The notes: generated from the sequence alone by a model not told the origin. Numbered from the stretch's first letter, positions 22,825-30,727 are shown. The stretch is 36,872 nucleotides of DNA from JANYGM01 sp043764015 (GCA_043764015.1 JAYUKY010000084.1:1-36872); one strand, 5' to 3'. Made by a program: numbers and translations.

Positions 22825-23199
22825 TTAGTCAAAAAACTCCAATATTTCTGTTGCTTTTTCAAGATTTTTGATAGTTCTATTTTTATCAAAACGCTCCAAA
22901 CCGTCATAATCAGCAAAATTACGCTCTTTGCGTAAAGTATCAAGTTCTGCACCAATAATACAAATATCAACTTCTTCAATATTCAATTTTGTAGCAAGTT
23001 TCTCGTTTGGCATTTTTAATTCTGCAATAAAATCTTGGTGAGATGTTTCTTTTTTGTTATGATAACCCGCTTTTAGCCTAAGGATATTGAAAATGGCATA
23101 GTAAGCCCTGCTAATGGCTATCCTGAAATGTGCTTCTGTATTGTTTTGCTCTAATAACTCGTGAGCAATAGTGAGATAATCTCTCCAATTAAATTTCAT
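22825..23199 (-). CDS. HEPN-domain protein, putative RNase toxin
   Basis: A 124-residue all-helical protein. The HEPN fold is indicated by the helix HFRIAISRAYYAIFNILRL (25-43) and by LRKERNFADYDG (89-100), which corresponds to the R-x(4-6)-H/ RN-x-ADY catalytic region of HEPN nucleases; here the terminal residue is D/Y and not His. HEPN proteins of toxin-antitoxin and defence systems cleave RNA. It lies 8 bp after the 115-residue gene on the same strand, so the two form an operon. A broken second copy of the same pair lies 2.4 kb away in the opposite orientation. Toxicity is inference. Confidence 0.8.
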   Translation of the reverse strand: MKFNWRDYLTIAHELLEQNNTEAHFRIAISRAYYAIFNILRLKAGYHNKKETSHQDFIAELKMPNEKLATKLNIEEVDICIIGAELDTLRKERNFADYDGLERFDKNRTIKNLEKATEILEFFD

Positions 23200-23207
23200 A
23201 TATTTTC

Positions 23208-23555
23208 TTATTGATTATCTCTAGTTTCTGTGTGAAAAGTAAAAATTCTACTAATTTCTTTATTATTTATAAATATTTTAAAATCAACATCTCTAATTAA
23301 TGCCCTCATTTGTTCCCAGCACGCTTTACGGGGTAAATCCGTAAAAACAGTAAGGTACAAAGTGCTATTTCCTTCCTCAAAATCCGTATTATGGGACAAT
23401 TCAAAAGTAGCATCAGGTATATATTTTTTGATAATAGCAGGTGCAGCAATAAGCAAAGGCAATAAAACAGGATTTTCATTGACAAAATCCTCTACATTAA
23501 GCCCAATTTTTTCTATATTTTGTTGGTAATCAACATTTTCAATTAAGTAATTCAT
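23208..23555 (-). CDS. Partner protein of the HEPN gene, paralogue 2
   Basis: A 115-residue protein of a family I do not recognise, paralogous to the product at 20012-20362. It is alpha/beta in appearance, with a central hydrophobic segment (LLPLLIAAPAIIKKYI, about 31-46), a charged strand region, and a conserved end (VDFKIFINNKEISRIFTFH). As the first gene of a two-gene unit with HEPN it takes the place of an antitoxin or a regulatory subunit, yet shows no DNA-binding motif and no MNT GSxxxD signature. A terminator at 23637-23676 isolates the unit from upstream transcription. Confidence 0.7.
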   Translation of the reverse strand: MNYLIENVDYQQNIEKIGLNVEDFVNENPVLLPLLIAAPAIIKKYIPDATFELSHNTDFEEGNSTLYLTVFTDLPRKACWEQMRALIRDVDFKIFINNKEISRIFTFHTETRDNQ

Positions 23556-23636
23556 AATAAAAAGAATGAAGTTGTTAGCAATTATTTTGATATATCAATA
23601 ATAAATCAAATAGTAAAATTTTAGTTCAAATATAAT

Positions 23637-23676
23637 AAAAATCTCCTTAAAATTTATTGATTTTAAGGAGATTTTT
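23637..23676. terminator. Intrinsic terminator hairpin
   Basis: A perfect 17-bp stem (23637-23653 with 23660-23676) around a TTATTG loop, with the CTCC/GGAG core flanked by A and T runs. It would stop minus-strand transcription coming from the M23 peptidase and the small ORF at 23702-23842. Confidence 0.8.
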
Positions 23677-23701
23677 TTATTGGTAGGAGAGGATTTTAAT
23701 T

Positions 23702-23842
23702 TTATAATTGCAATAATGATTCCAATTCTTTTGGAAATTCTGTAAGTGTTTTATCAGCTAAAAACTTTTCAGTTTCTATCATTAGTTGTTCTAAATACTC
23801 CTCATGTGTAGAATAACTGTTATTTTGCTTTTCTTGTGGCAT
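23702..23842 (-). CDS. Small acidic protein of 46 residues
   Basis: An ORF starting MPQEKQNNSYSTHEEYL and ending FPKELESLLQL. A GTG eight codons upstream is an alternative start. It is predicted to be mostly helical, polar and acidic, with no motif I know. It sits 60 bp after the M23 peptidase on the same strand and directly before a strong terminator, which supports it being the last translated unit of that transcript. The DNA between the two genes (about 23865-23902) is a degenerate CGTACCTC/GTACTTC repeat. Confidence 0.5.
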   Translation of the reverse strand: MPQEKQNNSYSTHEEYLEQLMIETEKFLADKTLTEFPKELESLLQL

Positions 23843-23902
23843 AAATTGATTATTATTTGTATTCACATTCGTACCTCGTACTTCCCACTTCGTACCTCAA
23901 AA

Positions 23903-24880
23903 CTACTCCATAGACTGGTTTTCAACGGCGGCAAGTTGCTTGATTTTCTCGTATTGTTCTGGCGTGAGGTCATTAAAGAAATAATGAACTGGGTCAACTT
24001 GTTCGCCTTTGTGCAAAACCTCATAATGCAGGTGAGGACCCGTAGAAAAGCCCGTACTACCCAAATAACCAATACATTCGCCACGTTTTACCTTTTGTCC
24101 GTCACGTACATTTGCACCAGACAAATGCGCATAAAGCGTTACATATTCATATCCATGGTCAATTTCAACAGCAGTTCCGTAGCCATCTCCTTTGTCTGTG
24201 GCACGTTTGATAATGCCATCAGCAGTAGCGTAAATGGGCGCACCGTAGGGTCCTGTAAAATCAATTCCAGAGTGCATTTGCCCTGTTTTATAAACGGGGT
24301 GCATTCTCATACCAAAACCAGAGGAAATGCGGGTTAAATCTTTGTTAGAAATAGGCTGAATAGCAGGAATATGCGCCAGCATTTGCTCTTTATTTTTGGC
24401 AAGCGTGAGCAAATCATCATAAGATTTGGTTTGCACGTACATTCTACGGCGCAAAGCATCAATTTTTTTGAGCGTTCCAACGACTAATTCTTCATTTTTT
24501 AGTCCTTTTTTAAGGAGTTCGTTGTACTTTTCTGTGCCTCCTGCGCCTGCATTACGGACTTCTTTTGGGAGAGGGTCAGCAGCAAAAATAGCCCTATAAA
24601 CATTGTCATCACGTTCTTGTAGAGATTTTAGGACTTTGTCGCTCTCGTCTACGTGCTTGCTGACAAGCTCATAATTGGTACGGAGTTCTTGGTTTTCTGT
24701 GCGGAGTTTCAGCTCGTTGTCGGAAGGAAAAACATTGGCATAAACGGCAGCAAAACCAACAGCAAAAATACCAGAAAGTAACACAAAACCACCAATATTA
24801 TAGATAATTTCTGATTTTTTGACTTCTACACGTTCATAACGGCAGGTTTCTGTGTCGTAGTAATACTTGATTTTTGACAT
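23903..24880 (-). CDS. M23-family metallopeptidase, membrane-anchored
   Basis: A 325-residue protein from MSKIKYYYDTETCRYERVEV (24880); two more residues would come from the ATG at 24886. It has a short cytoplasmic N terminus, one membrane helix (IGGFVLLSGIFAVGFAAVYA, about 27-46), a periplasmic coiled-coil region (about 55-165) and a LytM/M23 domain at about 190-305. The zinc-site motifs HSGIDF and GPHLHYE and the intervening YVTLYAHLS are complete, so the enzyme is probably an active endopeptidase cutting peptidoglycan cross-bridges. The coiled coil recalls EnvC/NlpD-type division factors or partners. No division gene is adjacent. It begins a minus-strand unit. Confidence 0.92.
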   Translation of the reverse strand: MSKIKYYYDTETCRYERVEVKKSEIIYNIGGFVLLSGIFAVGFAAVYANVFPSDNELKLRTENQELRTNYELVSKHVDESDKVLKSLQERDDNVYRAIFAADPLPKEVRNAGAGGTEKYNELLKKGLKNEELVVGTLKKIDALRRRMYVQTKSYDDLLTLAKNKEQMLAHIPAIQPISNKDLTRISSGFGMRMHPVYKTGQMHSGIDFTGPYGAPIYATADGIIKRATDKGDGYGTAVEIDHGYEYVTLYAHLSGANVRDGQKVKRGECIGYLGSTGFSTGPHLHYEVLHKGEQVDPVHYFFNDLTPEQYEKIKQLAAVENQSME

Positions 24881-25100
24881 AAGCAAATAGGTTTTAGGTC
24901 AAAATATAATTTAAAGAGAAGCATAGTTTTTTAGTGTTGCGTGAAATCCAAAAATTAACATACAAATACCTAAAAATTTTGGCAAAGTTAAGGCTTTATT
25001 TTCAAAAAAGCAAATCTTATTTTTAGAAGTGAAATACAAAATTTGGTTAGTAACGTGTTGCAAATAAGTTCCTAATTTCAAAAAACTAATTTTTAGGCTA

Positions 25101-25176
25101 CGGTGGCGTAAACGCCACCGCTATACATAAAACGATTTTTTGACTTTGATATAAAGAGGTGGCGTTTACGCCACCT
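25101..25176. repeat. Paired GGTGGCGT palindromes
   Basis: CGGTGGCGTAAACGCCACCG (25101-25120) and AGGTGGCGTTTACGCCACCT (25157-25176) are each 9-bp-armed palindromes with a 2-nt centre and are reverse complements of each other except for the outermost bases. Together they make a larger inverted repeat. They are GC-rich in an AT-rich 440-bp gap (24881-25320) where I see no gene, and resemble dispersed REP elements. Confidence 0.7.
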
Positions 25177-25320
25177 AGAATAAAAAAATCTCAAAAAAAT
25201 AGCTATTTTGTGGTATTTTTCTTATTTTTGTAGAAGTAAATAAGAGATATCTAAACAAAAAAATCAACGAAATTTTACGAAAAATACCCCCAATTAAAAC
25301 AAAAAGAATTTCTAGCAAAA

Positions 25321-25452
25321 ATGTTAGTAAATACTGTTTTTAGCACAATGGCACTAGAAAATCAAGAAGTTCCTAGAGGAAAGGTAGAAGAAATTATAGA
25401 AAAAATATTAGCCAAAAAAGAACTAGAAGGGAGCAATTTCTTTAGTAATTAG
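25321..25452 (+). CDS. Small protein with a Fic-inhibitory-like motif, possibly 5'-truncated
   Basis: A 43-residue ORF from the ATG at 25321. The frame stays open and protein-like for 22 codons upstream (FYEKYPQLKQKEFLAK) but has no usual start codon before a stop at 25252, so the true gene may be longer and damaged. It contains T-MAL-E-N, which fits the (S/T)xxxE(G/N) motif by which small antitoxins such as VbhA inhibit Fic enzymes. A truncated Fic gene lies next to it, convergent, 24 bp away. In known class I pairs the two genes are co-directional, so the pairing is uncertain. A short motif can also occur by chance. Confidence 0.4.
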   Translation: MLVNTVFSTMALENQEVPRGKVEEIIEKILAKKELEGSNFFSN

Positions 25453-25476
25453 GTTTGTTAGTGGCTCATAATTGCC

Positions 25477-25854
25477 TTATCTGCTGACATAATGTGCAAA
25501 AATTAAACATTCAATATGCGTTTCAGACGTATTTGAAATAGAAATTTTGAAATTCAAATTATCTATAAATTGATACATTTGTTGTAAAACTTGATTGGGT
25601 TGTGGTGGCTCAATTTGTCCTACCATTACTTGCGTAGTGCGCCATTTCCCTGCCCAATCATATAATTCTCCAAATGCAACCCTATGAATATCAAGAATTA
25701 ACATAGTGGAAATGGGCGTTTTTATATCCAATTCAAAAACAAATATTTCTGCTGTTCCTATGCCATTGGCTTCATATTCATTGATAAGATTTTTATCTAT
25801 CAGACCAAGCAAATTATCATCAGCAAATGGTGTCCAGTTAGTATTATCTTCCAT
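25477..25854 (-). pseudogene. Truncated Fic/DOC-family gene
   Basis: A 125-residue product carrying the N-terminal half of a Fic protein: TPFADDNLLGLIDKNLINEY, then the helix IHRVAFGELYDWAGKWRTTQV that in this family precedes the active-site loop, and HIECLIFAHY. The frame ends at YVSR just before the place where HPFxDGNGR should come, so the catalytic loop is missing and AMPylation is not possible. After the break, 25457-25466 reads GTTAGTGGCT, the same ten bases as the core arm of the palindrome at 337-470, possibly by chance. The protein is likely inactive. Confidence 0.8.
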
Positions 25855-25967
25855 TGTTATTCGTTTATTTCCGCAAATATATAAATATTTTTATAAATGT
25901 TTGTTTTTGAAATCTGAAAGTTTTTGCGTATTTGTGTGTGTGAAATCCAATAGAAAAAACTACAACA

Positions 25968-26633
25968 ATGATAAGAAAACCTTTTGAACAATGGCTAAGT
26001 GAAGATGTAGAAATTGAATTTAACCTTCAATTTGTAAATGATTTTCCAATACTTATGGAATGGCTTGACGTACCAAAAAATGGTGTTTTATCTGCTCCAG
26101 TAGAAAAATTGCGCCTTTCTTTATCAAAAAATGTTCAATATTGGAATGAAGGAGAATTAGAAGTATTATTTATTGCGCCCTTTTTCTCTGAATTTAGGTT
26201 TAATAATGCTCCTTTTTATAGAATTTTTATGCAAAGACAACTAACAAATCAAGCAGAAGAAGAGGAGTTAGAAGAAATTAATAAAATTAAATGTTTCATT
26301 GCGACAGGCAAGCAAACACCTAAAAAACCGTTTTTCTTTTTACAAGAGTATAAACCAGAGAAAACATCAGGAAACGACCCACTTGGGTAACTTTTGATAG
26401 CAATGGTTGATGCGCAAATCCTTAATGAAACACCAGAAAAGCCTTTATTTGGTTGTTATATGATTGGACGTTTGTGGTTTTTTATTGTTTTGAAGCAAAA
26501 TATATACAGCGTAAGCAGGGCGTATGATGCCACACAAACAGATGATTTAAGCGAAATTATAGAGATTTTGGAGAAAGTAAAAATCTACATTCATAAGGAT
26601 TTGGGGCTGCTTGCGCCCGTGAGGTCAGTATAA
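25968..26633 (+). pseudogene. PD-(D/E)XK-like protein interrupted by a stop codon
   Basis: Two in-frame pieces, 25968-26390 and 26394-26633, are separated by a single TAA at 26388-26390. Reading through gives DPLG-x-LLIAMVDAQ. From memory the family has DPLGQLLIAM here, so a CAA to TAA change would explain it. The whole frame is 222 codons. The start MIRKPFEQWLSEDVEIEFNL and the core FFFLQEYKPEK, GCYMIGRLWFFIVL and YDATQTDDL belong to a Bacteroidota family of unknown function in which EYK looks like the ExK half of a PD-(D/E)XK nuclease site. As it stands two short proteins would be made. Sequencing error remains possible. Confidence 0.75.
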
Positions 26634-26662
26634 TACACTAATATCAACCATTAATAAAAAAT

Positions 26663-27457
26663 ATGAAAATTATTAGTTTTATCATTTTCCTGATTGTGAG
26701 TATCAATACACAATTTTTGTATGCTCAAAAAGATAAATGTATTCTAAAGAAAATCATTAAAGAAAGTAAATTATATCCCAATAAAGGCACAAAAGATACT
26801 ATTTTACGTGAGGTTTTTGAGATTATTTATCAAGGAAAAGATGTTTTAAAAATCAATGCAATCACATTTCCTACAATCCACAGAGCAGGTAATAATTACA
26901 ATATTCCAACGAAAATAGAATGGGATTTTATAAGAACTGAAAATACTACGTATGTTATTGAAAATAAGCGAGATACAATTCATAAATTTGATTATAATGG
27001 AAAAAGACAACTAATAGGAGATAAGCCAGCACATGGATTTACCTATTTTGCTTATATTTATGATGATGCTGGTAAAATGATAAAATGTCAATTTCAAAAT
27101 TATTTTACAAAAGAAAACTCTGATTCAGATGTGCAGTTAAATTATGAAACACCTAATGAGATAACATATATACAAAATAGTTATGGTATTAAACTTAAAG
27201 GTAGAGTTACTTTTGATGATAAAAATAACCCTTTCTATGACAACCTAGAATTAGGAATTATTTTTAATTCCGCTGTTCTTAAACACCTTTCACCAAATAA
27301 TGTCTTACTTGATTATTGGATAGATACAATTGCAATGAGAGTAACAAAACACACAAGCAAATATGAATACAATTCAAAAAAATATCCTACAAAAAAATAC
27401 CAGCAAAACTGGGGACAAACAGTATTATGGTCTTTTGAATATGAAAATTACAAATAA
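26663..27457 (+). CDS. Secreted protein of unknown function
   Basis: A 264-residue protein with a clear signal peptide (MKIISFIIFLIVSINTQFLYAQ, cleaved after the A-Q region). The mature part is strand-rich with many aromatic and charged residues. It contains repeated short Y/N/K motifs (for example KHTSKYEYNSKKYPTKKYQQ near the end). No domain is recognised. It starts 30 bp after the split PD-(D/E)XK-like gene. The next gene begins 2 bp after its stop, so it heads a small operon of exported proteins. Confidence 0.7.
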   Translation: MKIISFIIFLIVSINTQFLYAQKDKCILKKIIKESKLYPNKGTKDTILREVFEIIYQGKDVLKINAITFPTIHRAGNNYNIPTKIEWDFIRTENTTYVIENKRDTIHKFDYNGKRQLIGDKPAHGFTYFAYIYDDAGKMIKCQFQNYFTKENSDSDVQLNYETPNEITYIQNSYGIKLKGRVTFDDKNNPFYDNLELGIIFNSAVLKHLSPNNVLLDYWIDTIAMRVTKHTSKYEYNSKKYPTKKYQQNWGQTVLWSFEYENYK

Positions 27458-27458
27458 A

Positions 27459-28040
27459 ATGAAAAAAACCACAATATTATTGCTCCTAATTATTTTGATA
27501 AAATCTACTGTTTTTGCTCAAAATATTGATAATTCAAATATTACCAAACTTGCTTATGATGCCAAAACAATAAATCAATTGAAATTTATTGTTGATTCGC
27601 TGCATTTGAAGTATAAGAAAAATCCGCCTAATAAGATGTATATGTCTGTTCCTCAAACGAAAGGTTATACCATTATTTTGAGAGAAAATACACCTAATTT
27701 GTATATTGATGACCTAACGAGAGATTTAAAAAATAAAATACCTTTGGAAAAACTAAGAAAAAAATATCCAAATGTCATCAACGAGAATATAGCTTTTGTT
27801 ACCAAACAAAAACAGCAAAAATATAGTAAAAAAATGCAAACCTACTTTAATATAGTTAGTTGGCAATATTCAGATATAAAAATTATATTAGAAGAGAAAG
27901 ATTTTGATAAGAAATACAATAATGAAGCTATTTTTAAATACGAAAAAAACAATAATTGGTTGTTAGGTATTTTTATCTTGGAGGATTTTAAGACCCAAGA
28001 AATCCCTGCTGAATACTCCAATATGATTTCTTATGTTTGA
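27459..28040 (+). CDS. Secreted protein of unknown function, possibly the first part of a frameshifted gene
   Basis: A 193-residue product from MKKTTILLLLIILIKSTVFAQ (27459). The frame is open from 27363 but that stretch lies inside the preceding gene. A standard signal peptide ends at FAQ. The mature part is lysine-rich with alternating polar and hydrophobic segments and contains WQYSDIKIILEEKDFDKKYN. It ends MISYV, and the next frame, overlapping by 8 bp, continues DYMIDAKSAIPDKEID without its own signal peptide. Dropping one T near 28035-28040 would join them into one exported protein of about 508 residues. No family is recognised. Confidence 0.65.
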   Translation: MKKTTILLLLIILIKSTVFAQNIDNSNITKLAYDAKTINQLKFIVDSLHLKYKKNPPNKMYMSVPQTKGYTIILRENTPNLYIDDLTRDLKNKIPLEKLRKKYPNVINENIAFVTKQKQQKYSKKMQTYFNIVSWQYSDIKIILEEKDFDKKYNNEAIFKYEKNNNWLLGIFILEDFKTQEIPAEYSNMISYV

Positions 28041-28986
28041 TTATATGATTGATGCTAAAAGTGCCATTCCTGATAAAGAAATTGATTTTAAAGAAGAAAA
28101 TATTTCTGATAATGAAAAATTGAGTGAGTTTGAAGAAAAAATATCAGATGCATCAGAAAAGTATAGAAAGAAAAATCCGCTTCCTACAGATGTAGAAGTA
28201 CTAATGGAAAAGTACAAAGATAATGATATTATTCCCACTATTGAAGACTTGGAGGTGATTGTTGAAAAAAGTAAAAATATCCAAAAAGACAGGGAAGAAT
28301 ATTGGAAATTCCAAGAGAATTATGTTCACCAAGTTATTAAGAGTACACCAGAGTTTGATAAGTATATCAAGGACTTAGTTGGTGAAATTATAAAAATAAA
28401 TAAAAATGAGTATCTGATAGAATATTACTTGACACCCTACATTTCTAAGAAACAACTCCTTGAAATTAAAAGAAGAAGGCTAGTTTATAGTCAATGTGGT
28501 AGTGATAATAGTCCTGAAATACACGCTTTGGAAATAGCGCAACTTTCTGCGGAAACTATGTCTTGGGATTTGTTTTTACGCTCGCATTTAGATGCCACAA
28601 GTTATAAAATATTGGAAACGCAACAAAGAAAAACTTATTTATCAGAATTAGAAGCAATAAATGTCAATACAAACGACTTGCTTTTAGGAACTTTATTGCG
28701 TGCTAGTGATTTTCTGAATGGACATTATAATGGTAGAATTTTTGATATTGCACTTTTTTTTTCAGAAGCTAAAAACCAAACAAAAATAAAAAATAGACTG
28801 CTTAATATGGTAGCTGATGAAAAACTTGATATTTATAACCGCATCAATATTTACCATACTTTTAATTCCTACAATGGAAGAACAAGAGACAAAATTTTGC
28901 AACAAAGTAACCAAAGATTACTCAATGAAATCCTAGAAAAGCCTTCAAATGCGTTTTTTAAAAATATTATAGTGATAAAAAACTAA
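28033..28986 (+). CDS. Protein of unknown function, possibly the continuation of the preceding gene
   Basis: A 317-residue frame; a start at 28045 (MIDAKSAIPDK) is equally possible. It is very rich in charged residues in its first half (EIDFKEENISDNEKLSEFEE) and likely helical. The second half contains LEIKRRRLVYSQCGSDNSPEIHALEIAQLSAETMSWDLFL, given here only by its position around residues 144-183, and several helical segments. No signal peptide, membrane segment or known motif is seen. Overlap with the upstream frame and the lack of a secretion signal favour a frameshifted continuation, but translational coupling of two genes cannot be excluded. Confidence 0.6.
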   Translation: MFDYMIDAKSAIPDKEIDFKEENISDNEKLSEFEEKISDASEKYRKKNPLPTDVEVLMEKYKDNDIIPTIEDLEVIVEKSKNIQKDREEYWKFQENYVHQVIKSTPEFDKYIKDLVGEIIKINKNEYLIEYYLTPYISKKQLLEIKRRRLVYSQCGSDNSPEIHALEIAQLSAETMSWDLFLRSHLDATSYKILETQQRKTYLSELEAINVNTNDLLLGTLLRASDFLNGHYNGRIFDIALFFSEAKNQTKIKNRLLNMVADEKLDIYNRINIYHTFNSYNGRTRDKILQQSNQRLLNEILEKPSNAFFKNIIVIKN

Positions 28987-29150
28987 AATGAAATCCAGCG
29001 CAAAACTAGGTTTTTCCTAAATTCAGGTGTATTTTTATAAGCTTGTAACCATACAATAAGAGTATTACTATCTAAAAATTATAAATACTTTTTAATTTCT
29101 TTAAAATATCATATTTTTTGTATATTTGTGGAAATAAAATACTCTAAAAT

Positions 29151-29804
29151 ATGAAAACCTACCTTTTTATGTTGCTATTTTTGGGCTTTTGCCTGAACAC
29201 GCCAACCACGCAGGCGCAAAACATAGCCACCAATGCCGCAGACTCTACAAAGTCCTACACTCGCCTAGAAGATGCTCTCAAAGACCCAGACAAGGTTTTT
29301 AGGCTAGATTTGAGTAATCAAATGTTTAAAAGTTTTCCTTTTGAGATTATGAAATTTAAGAATTTGCAATACCTCAGCCTGCGAAATGACCATTTTTTGA
29401 GTATTCCAAAGGAAATTTCCGAACTCAAAAACCTCAAAACCCTAGATTTGAGCGGAAATGATTTTAGCGTTTTGCCCAAAGAATTTACACAACTTAAAAG
29501 TTTGGAAGAACTTTATCTTAATCAAGACAAAAACCTCAACCTAAATATGGATTTTTATGTTTTAGGGCAATTACCTAAACTAAGAATACTACATTTGGAA
29601 GGAGATGGACTGAAAAAATTACCCAAAAGTATCCTGCGCCTCACGCATCTGGAGCAGTTGTACCTCAATGACAATGATTTTAGGAAAGTGCCGCCAATAC
29701 TCAAAAATATAAAATCTTTGCAATACATTGATTTAAAAGGTAATAAATTTCCGCCACTTACACCCAAAAACTCTAATGAATTTGGGGTGAGAATTGATTT
29801 TTAA
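29151..29804 (+). CDS. Secreted leucine-rich-repeat protein
   Basis: A 217-residue protein with a signal peptide (MKTYLFMLLFLGFCLNTPTTQAQ). A short linker (SYTRLEDALKDPDKVFRLDLS) precedes about six leucine-rich repeats of 22-24 residues, of the form LKNLKTLDLSGNDFSVLPKE, between about residues 50 and 205. Such repeats make a curved solenoid used for protein binding. The consensus with LP at the end of each repeat is the bacterial type. It is probably periplasmic or exposed at the cell surface. It is monocistronic: a TATATTTG promoter-like box lies just upstream (about 29118-29125) and a strong terminator directly follows. Confidence 0.88.
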   Translation: MKTYLFMLLFLGFCLNTPTTQAQNIATNAADSTKSYTRLEDALKDPDKVFRLDLSNQMFKSFPFEIMKFKNLQYLSLRNDHFLSIPKEISELKNLKTLDLSGNDFSVLPKEFTQLKSLEELYLNQDKNLNLNMDFYVLGQLPKLRILHLEGDGLKKLPKSILRLTHLEQLYLNDNDFRKVPPILKNIKSLQYIDLKGNKFPPLTPKNSNEFGVRIDF

Positions 29805-29812
29805 TCATAATC

Positions 29813-29845
29813 AAAAACAGCTAAAACTTAATTTTAGCTGTTTTT
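29813..29845 (+). terminator. Intrinsic terminator after the LRR gene
   Basis: AAAAACAGCTAAAA (29813-29826) pairs perfectly with TTTTAGCTGTTTTT (29832-29845) around 5 nt, ending in a T-run. It starts 9 bp after the LRR stop codon. Confidence 0.85.
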
Positions 29846-29882
29846 ATATTTTACATATTATTCATAAAACCCACCATAAACT

Positions 29883-30632
29883 ATGAAAAATGGATTTTTG
29901 TTTATATTTATATTTTCAACTATTTTCATTGATATTTTATTTAATAATCAGCTTTTTGCACAACAAAACCTCTTTAATATTCCGTCAGGCGACATTACCA
30001 ACCATAAAAAAGTATTTTATCAGCATCAATTTAATATTTATTCTGATAAATTAGAGTCAAAAGCGCATTTTGTCTATGGATTGGGCAAAGGTTGGGATAT
30101 TGGTGCTAATCTTGTTGGAAAAGGCGTTTATTTTGACCCTAATTGGCGTTTATTGCATAACGACAATCCTGCAAAAGGCGCACTTTATCCTATTTTTATG
30201 GGAACACTCCAAAAACAATTTCAAATTACAGAACACCTCCAAATGAACGTAGGCACACAAATTGGCTGGAATTTGAGTGCTAATATCAAAAATAAAGAAC
30301 TTAATCATTATTCCTATTTGATGGGCGTTTATCACCTCAATAAAGGCAGTAGAGTAGTGGCAGGGCTTTATAACACTAACCAAATGTTTGTAGGACAAGG
30401 CAATACCTTTGGTTTTATGGCGGGTTATGAGTATAAAATAGCAAAAAGATGGTATTTAATGGGTGATTGGGTTAGTGGCAATAATGATGCTGCCGTAATG
30501 GTTTTGGGCGGTATGGTCAATGTGTCAAAACGGTTTCAGTTGTGTGCAGGCTGGCAAATTCCTAATCCTGCAACCCCAAAACCAATGGGTTTCGTCTTGG
30601 AAATTAATTTGTTAGGTTGGGATTTGTATTAG
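29883..30632 (+). CDS. Predicted outer-membrane beta-barrel protein
   Basis: A 249-residue protein with a signal peptide ending LFAQ. The rest alternates short amphipathic strands and turns (HFVYGLGKGWDIGANLVGKG, LQMNVGTQIGWNLSAN, TFGFMAGYEYKIAKRWYLMG, FQLCAGWQIPNP), as in small outer-membrane barrels of 8-12 strands. The C-terminal strand FVLEINLLGWDLY ends with an aromatic residue, as wanted by the BAM machinery. Possible roles are structural or in transport. No specific family was recognised. It stands alone between the LRR gene and a cluster of small unknown genes. Confidence 0.7.
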   Translation: MKNGFLFIFIFSTIFIDILFNNQLFAQQNLFNIPSGDITNHKKVFYQHQFNIYSDKLESKAHFVYGLGKGWDIGANLVGKGVYFDPNWRLLHNDNPAKGALYPIFMGTLQKQFQITEHLQMNVGTQIGWNLSANIKNKELNHYSYLMGVYHLNKGSRVVAGLYNTNQMFVGQGNTFGFMAGYEYKIAKRWYLMGDWVSGNNDAAVMVLGGMVNVSKRFQLCAGWQIPNPATPKPMGFVLEINLLGWDLY

Positions 30633-30727
30633 AAAATGAAATGTTTTAGCGAAATTAGGTTTTTCTATTAGGATTTTCTTTAATTTAGGTGTATTTTTGT
30701 GTTGGATATTTCTAAAAAAAATCAGTT

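Noticed and set aside
23804..24337. A 177-codon plus-strand reading frame opposite the M23 peptidase gene
   Set aside because: It is the antisense shadow of a clearly conserved M23 gene, shows no family features, and has atypical composition (Cys- and Thr-rich).
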